A DNA stretch of 41,348 bases from CAJBVG01 sp943371235 (GTDB taxonomy: Bacteria > Bacteroidota > Bacteroidia > Sphingobacteriales > Sphingobacteriaceae), in assembly GCA_943371235.1 (NCBI GenBank), contig CALRTZ010000027.1:1-41348 (forward strand). Reading direction: 5' to 3'. The first letter of the stretch is position 1; every line of letters begins with the position of its first letter. The notes under the pieces are model-generated. The model saw only the letters and a program-made list of their open reading frames with translations. It was not told where the DNA came from and searched no databases. Both the position numbers and the translations under genes were made by a program. This document shows positions 33,228-41,348 of the stretch, one piece after another.

Positions 33228-33647
33228 ATGTATAACAACCTGCCCGTATTAACCATCGACGCTCCCGAGGAGGATTATTTATATACCGAAGTTTCTCAAT
33301 TGCTAAATGCAGGAATGGGCTTATTTACCGCCATCAAAATATATAAATATGAAATTATTGCTGTTTTTGAGGGCGAAATTATAGGAGAAGCGGAACAGAA
33401 AAAGAGAATTAATCAGCATCAAAATTCATATTTTGTAGTGTTGCTTAATAGAAAAATAATGGACTCTATGCATACAGAATGTTTTGCAAAATATGCAAAC
33501 GATGCAAATGGAACTTCAACATCAAACTTCAAAAACAATTCATTTATCAGCCTCGACGAAAAAGATAGACCCTGTATTGTTGCCTCCCGAACGATTAAAA
33601 TAGGAGAGGAGATTTTTTGTAGTTATGGGGGTAATTATTGGTTGTAA
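33228..33647 (+). CDS. Minimal SET-domain protein (putative lysine methyltransferase)
   Basis: This 139-aa protein consists almost wholly of a SET domain. Residues 29-51 have the opening AGMGLFTAIKIYKYEIIAVF and EGEII pattern. AKYANDAN (87-94) matches the 'RF.NHS..PN' region with N91 in place, though the His-Ser is replaced by Asp-Ala. The C-terminus GEEIFCSYGGNYW (126-138) matches 'GEEL..dYg..YW', whose tyrosine (Y133) closes the active site in this family. SET enzymes move a methyl group from S-adenosylmethionine to lysine; the substrate in bacteria is usually unknown. It begins 21 bases after the terminator and is not clearly linked to the neighbouring genes. Pre- and post-SET parts are absent. 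Confidence 0.8.
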   Translation: MYNNLPVLTIDAPEEDYLYTEVSQLLNAGMGLFTAIKIYKYEIIAVFEGEIIGEAEQKKRINQHQNSYFVVLLNRKIMDSMHTECFAKYANDANGTSTSNFKNNSFISLDEKDRPCIVASRTIKIGEEIFCSYGGNYWL

Positions 33648-33769
33648 CCGAATAATACATTCTTTATAAACTAACATTTATTCTATAATCATTATATTTT
33701 ACTATATTGTTACTTAATTTAGTATTCCCAAACTAATCCAATTATTAGTTTCACAATTACGCGCTCAAT
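33648..33769. other. Short gap before the adhesin operon
   Basis: This is AT-rich and non-coding. I see no clear TAnnTTTG match or terminator here, so the adhesin promoter is not located by eye. Confidence 0.3.
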
Positions 33770-36700
33770 ATGCTTATAAAAGGCGTATTAATTAGTAGCT
33801 ATAGTAATGCAAAAAAGTTTGCATTGTTATTGGTTTGTTTTTTTTTCATTAGCTATACAAATTCTTTTGCAGTTTTAAATCCGGGTTCTGTTGGCGATAA
33901 CCAAAGCATTTGTTCGGGTTCAAGTCCAGCGACTTTTACTTCTATTAGTCCTGCTAGTAATGGTAGTAATCCTTTAAATTATCAATGGCAAATTTCAACT
34001 ACGAGTTCAAGCACTGGTTTTGCAGATATAGTTGGAGCAACTAGCTTAACATACACTTCTGGAGCCTTAACACAGACTACTTATTTTAGAAGAGCTGTAA
34101 GTACAATTACGGATGCAGTAGTTTTTACAGGAGCTATTACTGTTACCGTATCAGACTCGAGTGTGGGTGGTACTATTTATAGAAGCAGAAATAGTTGTAG
34201 AGGTACAGACTTAACCATTTTTACATTAGTAGGGAATTTTGGAAATGTGATACGTTGGGAGTCCTCTCCATCAAATTTAAACCCAGTGTGGACAACCATT
34301 GCAAACACTACAAACGAATTAACATTATCTGTATTTTCAACAACTACATATTATAGAGCAGTTGTTCAAAATGGCTCTTGCCCAATAGCATTTAGTTCAA
34401 TTAATTTTACAAATGCAAATCCTACGGTTGCAAATGGTAATGTATATACACCACCTCCTGGAATTGCTTGTGGTGGAACCAATAGTTTTGTGTTTTCATT
34501 AGTAGCATTTACTGGAACAGTTTTGCGTTGGGAATCTTCTCCATCTCCAGGTTTTAGTAGTCCTACGGTAATACCTAATACTGCAAATTTAACGCAAATA
34601 ACTGTTACAAATTTAACATCAACTACATATTATCGTGCCATCACTAGCACTGGTAATTGTTCCGCAATAAGTAGTTCTAATGATGGTAAAGAAATTTTAC
34701 CCCCGAGTGTTGGTGGAACTATTGCTGGTAGTGATACAGTTTGTTCTACTACTAACTCAACCTTACTCACTTTATCTGGTCACTCTGGAACTATACTCAG
34801 GTGGGAGTCGTCATCAGATATTAATTTTAGTAGCATTAATACAATTACAAATTCCACTACTACGTATACTGCTACTAATGTTTCAAGCACCACATATTAT
34901 CGCGCCGTTGTAAAAAGAGGATCTTGCCCAGAAGCTTACTCTAGTACTGCTACAATTACCATAAATACAAGTACTCCCGTTGGTGGTACAATTTCTGGTG
35001 GAGGCACCTATTGTACTTCTGCTTCTTCCATTCCACTTACATTAAGCGGCCACACCGGAAACATTGTTAGTTGGCAATCAGCCGACGATTCTACTTTTAC
35101 TACGAATGTAACTACTATTAGCACTACCAACAATCCATTAAGTGTTGGCAGGCCTTTTCCCTTTGTAAGATATTACAGAGCATTGGTTACTATTCCTGGC
35201 TGCGGTTCTACTTTTTCTAGTTTTGTAAAAATAATAGTAGTAAATCAAACCGTAGCTGGTACGAGTACGGGTAATATTACTTTTTGTTCAACAACAAATT
35301 CTCATACCATTACTCTTAGCGGAAATGTTGGATCTGTTTTAAGATGGGAGTCATCGCCCAATAGTAATTTTACTCCGCTTACAAACATCAATATTACAAC
35401 TACCACTCTAGGGCTTACTAATATAAATACTACCACGTATTACAGAGCAGTAGTTCGAAATGATAGCTGCGATATTAAAACTAGTACATCAGCAATTGTA
35501 ACTATATTAACTAGTCCGGATGCGGGGACCTTAACAGGCTCGGACACTATTTGCAATTTAACTAATTTAAATTCTACCACTTTAGTGCTGAGCAGTTTTG
35601 TTGGAAGCATTTCTAAATGGCAAACTTCTACAAGCCCAACGTTTAGTAGTGGTGTAGTAGACATTGCAAATACTACAAATACCTACACTGCAACAAATCT
35701 TACTACTACAACTTACTATAGAGTAATTGTTACCAGTGGTACGTGTCCTGCAGATACTTCAAATATTGCAGTTATAATGATAAACCCACCATCGAACGGT
35801 GGTAATGTAACTGGTAATAATCCTTTTAATCCAAATGTAATTGTGTGTACTGGAATAAATTCAAGTACGTTAATTTTGAGTGGACATGTTGGTACAATAC
35901 TAAAATGGCAATCGTCTCCAAACGCAGATTTTACAAGCCCTGTAACCGACATAGCAAATACGACTAACACATACATAGCTACAAATTTAACATCAACTAC
36001 GTATTATAGAGCTATCGTAAAAAGTGGAATTTGTGAAGCAGATACTTCTAGTATTAGGGTAATTACGGTTAATCCTGTTTCTGATGGAGGCTTTTTAGGA
36101 AGCGATACGGTTTGCATTGGTACAAATTCTACAACACTCCGTCTAACTAATTATGTGGGAAGTATAGTAAAATGGGAGAATTCAACGCTTTCTAATTTCA
36201 GTAGTGGCGTAACTACTATTGCCAATACTACCGATAGTTTGGTAGTTACAAATTTATCAACTACTACCTATTATCGTGTAATTGTAAAAAGCGGAATATG
36301 TTCTGCAGATACTTCTACTATCGCTAGTATTTTAATAACGGCCCCAACTGTAGGAGGTACCATAACAGGTCCGCTTGGTTTTTGTAGTTTAATAAATAGC
36401 TCAACTTTAACGCTATCAAATCATGTAGGAACTATTATCGAATGGCAATCCTCTACCACTTCAAATTTTTCAGGAACAGTAACAAGCATTCCGAATACTG
36501 CAAATCTCAGCTCCATTACGATCACAAATTTATCGGTCACAACTTACTACAGAGTATTGCTACAAAACGGAAGCTGTGCAAGTGCATTTTCATCCATAAA
36601 AGCACTTTCATCTTTGGGGCCTTTCCCGGATGCAGGTACTATTAATGGTCCAACGTCTGTTTGTATCGGAACTAACAATGCTACCTTAACCTTAACTGGT

Positions 36701-38776
36701 TTTGTGGGTACTATTTTAAAATGGCAATCGAGTACATCTGCTACTTTCTCATCAAATGTAATTGATATTGCAAATACAACGAGTACACTCGCTATAGTAA
36801 ACTTAAGCAGCCCAATGTATTACCGGGCAATTGTTTTTAGTGGACCACTTGCCTGCGAGGATACCACAGCTACAAAAGGAATTACCATCGATACAAATCC
36901 AATTGCTGGTTCCATAATTGGGAGCGATACCATTTGTGCATCATCAATTACTAACAGTACTTTATTTACATTAACTGCTTTTACAGGTACCATTTTAAAA
37001 TGGCAATCATCTACAAGCCCAATATTTGCTACTGCAGTAACTGATATTTCAAATACTACAAATACGTATACTGCATTAAATCTTTCGGTAACTACATATT
37101 TTAGAGCAATTGTTTCTAATGGACTTTGTAACCCCGATACTTCTACAATTGGAGTGTTGCTTATTAACAATGCTTCAGTTGGTGGAACACTAAGTAATGA
37201 CACGGTTTGTGCAGGTGTAAATTCAACGCTGTTGCGTTTAACAAATTATGTAGGAACTATATTGAAATGGGAAAGCGCTACCACTGCTAATTTTACGGGT
37301 GCTGTAACGAATATCAATAATACAACGGATAGTTTACTCGTACTGAATTTAGCTGCCACTACCTATTATAGAGTCGTTGTAAAAAGTGGAGTTTGTGCTG
37401 CCGATACAAGTAATGTTGTATTTATTCATGTGGATGTAAATACCGTCGCAGGAACCTTATTAAGTAATGACACGGTTTGTGCAGGTGTAAATTCAACCCT
37501 ATTGCGTTTAACAAATTATGTAGGAACTATATTGAAATGGGAAAGCGCTAGCACTGCCAATTTTACGGGTGCTGTAACGAACATCAATAATACTACGGAT
37601 AGTTTATTCGTACTAAATTTAACTACTACTACCTATTACAGAGCGATTGTAAAAAGTGGAGTTTGTGCTGCCGATACAAGTAATGTAGTTAGCATTGTTG
37701 TATTTTCTAATTCCATTTCGAATATAATTGTTAGTCCAATACCCGATTCGTTTTTTGTTTCTGGAAACCCAGATGCCATATTAGGTTCTCTTGCTAATGC
37801 AGATACAAGTCTTATTATATATGTATGGCAATCTTCTACAACATCAGACACAAGCGGTTTTACAACTATTGTAGGAGCATCCAATATTAATTATAACCCA
37901 GATACAATACTACAAACAACTTGGTATAGAAGAATTGCGTATCATACATACTGCGGATTAGTAGATACTTCAAACACAATAAAATTAGTGGTGTATAGGA
38001 ATGGTACAATAGTTAATGCAAGCATCGGGACTTCATTAAGTGTTACAAAACCTATAGCCATATCACCTGGTGTTTACCAGGTCGATTATACCATAACGAT
38101 AAAAAATTATGGTAATCTAGATTTAGAAAATATCAGAATTATAGAAAATTTAGATACTGTTTTTCCATCTCCCTCTACCTTTAGCATTTTAAGTATAAGT
38201 AATAGTAACGGCCTAGTAGTTAATGCTAATTTTGATGGTGTAAATAATGTTGAATTATTAGATCCGACACAAAGTTCACTTTTAGTTTCTGAATTAAAAA
38301 CAATCCGATTAACCTTGCAAATTAATACAAATTTACCAAGTGCTATTTATATAAATCAAGTATATGCCTTTGCAAACGCTGTAAATACTAGTATCTCCGT
38401 AACTGATACATCTGTAGATGGTAATAATCCGGATCCGAATAATGATGGGATTCCAGACGAGCTATCGCCTACTATTATAGAGATTGCTGTGTTTGTGCCC
38501 TCTGGTTTTTCACCAAATGGCGATAATAAAAATGATGAATTTATAATTGTTGGTTTAGAAAATTATCCGAACAACAAATTAGAAATTTATAATAGATGGG
38601 GAAATTTAGTCTTTGAACAAGCACCTTATGATAATAAATGGAAAGGCTCTGTAAGAAATACAGATGCACTTGTTTTTGGCGACGGATTATTGCCGAGTGG
38701 AACTTATTTCTATTTATTAGATTTTGGAGTGCCGGGTGTTAAACAATTAACAGGTTATATAGTAATTAGAAAATAA
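33770..38776 (+). CDS. Giant Ig-repeat adhesin with T9SS type B (CHU_C) sorting domain
   Basis: This 1668-aa protein has a long signal peptide (hydrophobic core about 17-30, ending SFA). About fifteen Ig-like repeats of 85-95 aa follow. Each carries a single Cys near its start, a central 'G.ilkWqsS...nF', and a closing TTYYRA.V..G.C..., the Ig_7/SprB-like pattern. A DUF11-like domain (about 1420-1560, VDYTITIKNYGNLDLENIRI) precedes the gliding-motility C-terminal domain (FVPSGFSPNGDNKNDEF, LEIYNRWGNLVFE, SGTYFYLLD, GYIVIRK; about 1580-1668). This is the type B signal used by SprB-like adhesins, which depend on a PorP/SprF partner, encoded two bases downstream. It is probably a cell-surface adhesin for gliding or attachment. 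Confidence 0.9.
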   Translation: MLIKGVLISSYSNAKKFALLLVCFFFISYTNSFAVLNPGSVGDNQSICSGSSPATFTSISPASNGSNPLNYQWQISTTSSSTGFADIVGATSLTYTSGALTQTTYFRRAVSTITDAVVFTGAITVTVSDSSVGGTIYRSRNSCRGTDLTIFTLVGNFGNVIRWESSPSNLNPVWTTIANTTNELTLSVFSTTTYYRAVVQNGSCPIAFSSINFTNANPTVANGNVYTPPPGIACGGTNSFVFSLVAFTGTVLRWESSPSPGFSSPTVIPNTANLTQITVTNLTSTTYYRAITSTGNCSAISSSNDGKEILPPSVGGTIAGSDTVCSTTNSTLLTLSGHSGTILRWESSSDINFSSINTITNSTTTYTATNVSSTTYYRAVVKRGSCPEAYSSTATITINTSTPVGGTISGGGTYCTSASSIPLTLSGHTGNIVSWQSADDSTFTTNVTTISTTNNPLSVGRPFPFVRYYRALVTIPGCGSTFSSFVKIIVVNQTVAGTSTGNITFCSTTNSHTITLSGNVGSVLRWESSPNSNFTPLTNINITTTTLGLTNINTTTYYRAVVRNDSCDIKTSTSAIVTILTSPDAGTLTGSDTICNLTNLNSTTLVLSSFVGSISKWQTSTSPTFSSGVVDIANTTNTYTATNLTTTTYYRVIVTSGTCPADTSNIAVIMINPPSNGGNVTGNNPFNPNVIVCTGINSSTLILSGHVGTILKWQSSPNADFTSPVTDIANTTNTYIATNLTSTTYYRAIVKSGICEADTSSIRVITVNPVSDGGFLGSDTVCIGTNSTTLRLTNYVGSIVKWENSTLSNFSSGVTTIANTTDSLVVTNLSTTTYYRVIVKSGICSADTSTIASILITAPTVGGTITGPLGFCSLINSSTLTLSNHVGTIIEWQSSTTSNFSGTVTSIPNTANLSSITITNLSVTTYYRVLLQNGSCASAFSSIKALSSLGPFPDAGTINGPTSVCIGTNNATLTLTGFVGTILKWQSSTSATFSSNVIDIANTTSTLAIVNLSSPMYYRAIVFSGPLACEDTTATKGITIDTNPIAGSIIGSDTICASSITNSTLFTLTAFTGTILKWQSSTSPIFATAVTDISNTTNTYTALNLSVTTYFRAIVSNGLCNPDTSTIGVLLINNASVGGTLSNDTVCAGVNSTLLRLTNYVGTILKWESATTANFTGAVTNINNTTDSLLVLNLAATTYYRVVVKSGVCAADTSNVVFIHVDVNTVAGTLLSNDTVCAGVNSTLLRLTNYVGTILKWESASTANFTGAVTNINNTTDSLFVLNLTTTTYYRAIVKSGVCAADTSNVVSIVVFSNSISNIIVSPIPDSFFVSGNPDAILGSLANADTSLIIYVWQSSTTSDTSGFTTIVGASNINYNPDTILQTTWYRRIAYHTYCGLVDTSNTIKLVVYRNGTIVNASIGTSLSVTKPIAISPGVYQVDYTITIKNYGNLDLENIRIIENLDTVFPSPSTFSILSISNSNGLVVNANFDGVNNVELLDPTQSSLLVSELKTIRLTLQINTNLPSAIYINQVYAFANAVNTSISVTDTSVDGNNPDPNNDGIPDELSPTIIEIAVFVPSGFSPNGDNKNDEFIIVGLENYPNNKLEIYNRWGNLVFEQAPYDNKWKGSVRNTDALVFGDGLLPSGTYFYLLDFGVPGVKQLTGYIVIRK
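37191..37690 (+). repeat. Recent 270-bp tandem duplication in the adhesin gene
   Basis: The unit at 37191-37460 is repeated from 37461 to about 37690 with a 270-base period (90 aa). The first 130 bases differ at about five positions, while the last part is more diverged. Other repeats in the gene are much less alike. Confidence 0.88.
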
Positions 38777-38778
38777 AG

Positions 38779-39720
38779 ATGAAAGCACTTAAGTTTTTAC
38801 TTCTTTTATTTAGTTTGATAAACGTATCCACTTTTGTATCTGCACAAAGTGAGCCCATGTTTACGCAATATACCTTTAATGAAATTTTTATCAATCCTGC
38901 TTATGCTGGTTCGCATGATGCGCTTTCTTTTTCTACGGTTTACAGGAGGCAATGGTTAAAAATTACGGGTTCGCCAACTACTAAAACATTTACTGCGCAC
39001 TCGCAATTGCTACGAAGTAGAGTGGGCTTAGGTTTAACAGCCTATCAAGATAATATTGGGGTGAGTACCCAAACCGGTTTATTTGGCAATTATGCTTTTA
39101 GAATTAAAATGAACAGAGGTAATTTAGCATTGGGCTTATTAGGTGGTTATGTTGCTTACCAAGAAAATTTATCGGAAGTACAAACGAATGATAATGATGA
39201 TGCCGAGTTTTTAAACAATACTCCAGCGGTGTTTGCTCCTAACTTTGGGTTCGGAACCTACTATTACACCAAAGTGTTTTATTTTGGTGTTTCTGTTCCT
39301 CGAGTATTTTATAACAAATTATTCATCAACCAAAACAATGAAGTAGAACGCATTACTAGTTCAATTAACAAAGAAGAACTGCATTTATTTTTAGCCAGTG
39401 GTTTCGTGTTTGATGTTCATCCCTTGTTTAAAGTACGCCCTTCGGGCATGTTAAAGGTTGTAATGAATGCACCAATAGAATACGATTTGAATTTAGCAAC
39501 TCATTTACTAAATGCCGTATGGGTAGGTGGTGGATTCAGGTCTGGCGATGCTTGGAATGTAATGTCGGCAGTACAAGTAAATGACCAACTACGGGTTGCC
39601 TATTCTTTTGATTATACTTTTACGAATTTAAGAACGGTAGCAGGTGGTACTCATGAGCTGTCTCTAAATTATGTACTCCGTTATAATAAAACAAAAGTTA
39701 CTTCACCCAGATATTTTTAA
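38779..39720 (+). CDS. PorP/SprF-family T9SS outer-membrane protein
   Basis: This 313-aa protein has a signal peptide (about 1-22, ending VSAQ). It is followed by the family signature EPMFTQYTFNEIFINPAYAG, then barrel strands such as FSTVYRRQWLKI, LLRSRVGLGLTAYQD, NLALGLLGGYVAYQE and VWVGGGFRSGDAWNVM. This is the PorP/SprF family. SprF is needed for secretion of the adhesin SprB, and type B cargo genes are commonly paired with such a gene. The ATG follows the adhesin stop by two bases, which makes it the dedicated partner of that adhesin. The length is normal for the family. Confidence 0.92.
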   Translation: MKALKFLLLLFSLINVSTFVSAQSEPMFTQYTFNEIFINPAYAGSHDALSFSTVYRRQWLKITGSPTTKTFTAHSQLLRSRVGLGLTAYQDNIGVSTQTGLFGNYAFRIKMNRGNLALGLLGGYVAYQENLSEVQTNDNDDAEFLNNTPAVFAPNFGFGTYYYTKVFYFGVSVPRVFYNKLFINQNNEVERITSSINKEELHLFLASGFVFDVHPLFKVRPSGMLKVVMNAPIEYDLNLATHLLNAVWVGGGFRSGDAWNVMSAVQVNDQLRVAYSFDYTFTNLRTVAGGTHELSLNYVLRYNKTKVTSPRYF

Positions 39721-39722
39721 CA

Positions 39723-41348
39723 ATGAGAAAAGTACTTGTAATTTTTATTTTATTTTTTTGCTACAATACTTCAAGTGCTCAATTAATACTGAGGTTTGCG
39801 GAGTATAAATATAAAATACTGAACTACCCGGATGCCATACCATATTTTAAATATTACGTAGATAAACGCGATTCTAACAACTTAGTGGTGGTAAGAAAAT
39901 TAGCAGATTGCTACCGTTTAACGAATCAATACCAAGAAGCAGAAAAATACTACTCAATATTAGTCAGAAAAGATACGCTTCTGTCTGATCGCCTGTATTA
40001 TCAAGATGCAAAACAACGAAGTATTAAAAATGCCATACTATCTGATACGGTAAATGTAAAAGTAAATCGCTTATCGCTTAATTCAGAGAATTCTGATTTT
40101 GCTCCTAGTATTTATAAAAACAAATTAATTTTTGCTTCTTCTATTCAAGTAAAGCCTTTTGTACAACGCAACCATAGCTGGACCGAAACAAATTTTCTCT
40201 CATTGCAAGAAACCGAATTGGGCAGCGATTATACTACTTACAGCCCATTTGCACTAGAACTTAGAACCAAATTTAATTTTGGTCCGGCTACTTTTTTGGA
40301 ACGAGATAGCACCATGTATTATACTACTAATAACCCTAAAATTAAATCGAAAAAAAATGGCTATATAAATTTAAGAATTGAATCTGCTGAATTTATTTAT
40401 GGGAAATGGATAAAAACAGATAAATTCAAATTCAATAGCACAGAATATGCTTGCGCGCACCCCAGTATAAATGCTGATGGTACTAAACTGTACTTCAGTT
40501 CTAATAAAAAGGGCGGTTTCGGAGGTATGGATCTTTACGTTTGCGAATGGATTAACGACTCTACTTGGTCTGTCCCTGTAAACCTAGGACCTGAAATAAA
40601 TACAATAGAAGAAGAAGTTTTTCCATTTATATCAAAAGAAAATATTCTCTATTTTGCTACTAATGGCCGTAATACTTTTGGAGGTCTTGATATTTATTTT
40701 GTAAACATAACTAAAACGCCGCTTGTTGTAGAGTCCTTTCCTTACCCAATAAATTCAAGCGACGATGATTTTGCACTCATTACACATCCTAATTCATATT
40801 CAGGATATTTTAGTTCGGATAGAGGGAATAAAGGGATTGATGATGATGTGTACTCCTTTAACATTATTGGAAAATATATAAAAGTTTATGTGCTGGATAG
40901 CCTAAGCAATAAACCGATTGTAAATGCTAATTTGAAAATCATCCACAAAAATAATGTAACAAAAAAAACAACCAATTTAAACCCAATTGAATTAAGGATA
41001 TCAGACAATGACTTTTTTGTGTTTGATGTTTTCGCCGATTCATATTTGCCTAAAATTACGAATCATAAATTTTTATTAACAGACAGTGTTATTTATATCA
41101 AATTAAACAGAATAAAAAATGGGTGTAATGTACAGGGAATTATTACGAAAAAAGGAAGCCCTGAGAAGTTGATGGATGTTACGGTTAAACTATATAATTA
41201 CAATAAAAATGTATTAGAGTTCGAAGGAAAAAGTAATGTAAATGGCTTTTATAAAAAATTCAGTCTAGAAACAAATACAAGATACAGTATAAGTTTTAGC
41301 AAGGCAGGTTATTTCTCTAAAGACTTGTTATTTAATACCTCAGATGTA
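39723..41348 (+). CDS. PorE/OmpA-like TPR-PD40 protein, 3' end outside the window
   Basis: The frame is open from the ATG at 39723 to the window end (542 codons). It begins with a signal peptide (about 1-20, ending SSAQ) and a TPR region (about 24-100, LNYPDAIPYFKYYVDKRD, YQEAEKYYSILV). PD40/WD40-like strands follow with FSSNKKGGFGGMDLYVCEW (about 259), FATNGRNTFGGLDIYF (about 316) and YFSSDRGNKGIDDDVYSF (about 362). Near the end is a carboxypeptidase-regulatory-like domain (about 467-540, GCNVQGIITKKGSPEKLMDV). This order is that of PorE-like T9SS proteins, which finish with a peptidoglycan-binding OmpA domain; that part would lie beyond the window. It is two bases after the PorP/SprF stop and in the same operon. 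Confidence 0.87.
   Translation, partial: MRKVLVIFILFFCYNTSSAQLILRFAEYKYKILNYPDAIPYFKYYVDKRDSNNLVVVRKLADCYRLTNQYQEAEKYYSILVRKDTLLSDRLYYQDAKQRSIKNAILSDTVNVKVNRLSLNSENSDFAPSIYKNKLIFASSIQVKPFVQRNHSWTETNFLSLQETELGSDYTTYSPFALELRTKFNFGPATFLERDSTMYYTTNNPKIKSKKNGYINLRIESAEFIYGKWIKTDKFKFNSTEYACAHPSINADGTKLYFSSNKKGGFGGMDLYVCEWINDSTWSVPVNLGPEINTIEEEVFPFISKENILYFATNGRNTFGGLDIYFVNITKTPLVVESFPYPINSSDDDFALITHPNSYSGYFSSDRGNKGIDDDVYSFNIIGKYIKVYVLDSLSNKPIVNANLKIIHKNNVTKKTTNLNPIELRISDNDFFVFDVFADSYLPKITNHKFLLTDSVIYIKLNRIKNGCNVQGIITKKGSPEKLMDVTVKLYNYNKNVLEFEGKSNVNGFYKKFSLETNTRYSISFSKAGYFSKDLLFNTSDV

Noticed and set aside
33950..38000. Direct repeats considered as a CRISPR array or intergenic satellite
   Set aside because: The repeats are in frame, 85-95 codons long and encode Ig-like domains; there are no short uniform repeats with unique spacers.

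Overview
The window is AT-rich DNA from a member of the Bacteroidota. Four genes end in C-terminal sorting domains of the type IX secretion system (T9SS) 'YPNP...' kind (type A), and one ends in the gliding-motility (CHU_C, type B) kind. There is a PorP/SprF-family outer-membrane protein, several promoters match the Bacteroidota TAnnTTTG element, and Shine-Dalgarno sequences are largely absent. I cannot name the genus.

Layout. (1) 1-2975 is an accessory, defence-like stretch. It starts with the end of an IS3-type element that cuts off the 3' end of a putative phage abortive-infection gene, followed by a small T9SS cargo gene and a ParE-type toxin/antitoxin pair with a likely operator palindrome. 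(2) 2975-12469 holds two long minus-strand genes for exported proteins: a 1056-aa sortilin/VPS10-like propeller protein and a 2024-aa mosaic T9SS protein (LamG, Ig, thrombospondin type 3, HYR, 80-aa repeats) that carries recent internal duplications. (3) 12577-12890 is a previously hidden broken AraC-family gene. (4) 13013-26020 is a plus-strand signalling block: a LytTR response regulator, a membrane-anchored nSTAND NTPase with coiled coil and WD40-like tail, a TPR/beta-barrel outer-membrane protein, two lipoproteins, a T9SS propeller protein, a hybrid histidine kinase (GAF-HisKA-HATPase-REC-HPt), a stand-alone receiver, and a receiver-linked class III adenylate cyclase. (5) 26183-31192 runs on the minus strand: an AraC-type regulator, a NarL-type response regulator with its TPR histidine kinase, an unrecognised 249-aa protein and a small exported FN3-like protein. 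(6) 31393-41348 runs on the plus strand: a GEVED T9SS protein, a minimal SET-domain protein, and a three-gene set of giant type B Ig-repeat adhesin, PorP/SprF and a PorE-like TPR/PD40 protein that runs off the window.

How the parts work together (inference). The last three genes look like a surface adhesin with its dedicated T9SS partner and anchor. The 13-26 kb block looks like an envelope-to-cytoplasm signalling cassette: four propeller-like or barrel proteins could sense or assemble at the cell surface, the nSTAND ATPase bridges through the inner membrane, and the His-Asp relay may feed a receiver-controlled cAMP output. This block is the best candidate for an undescribed system. The individual families are recognisable, but I know of no described system with this full combination.
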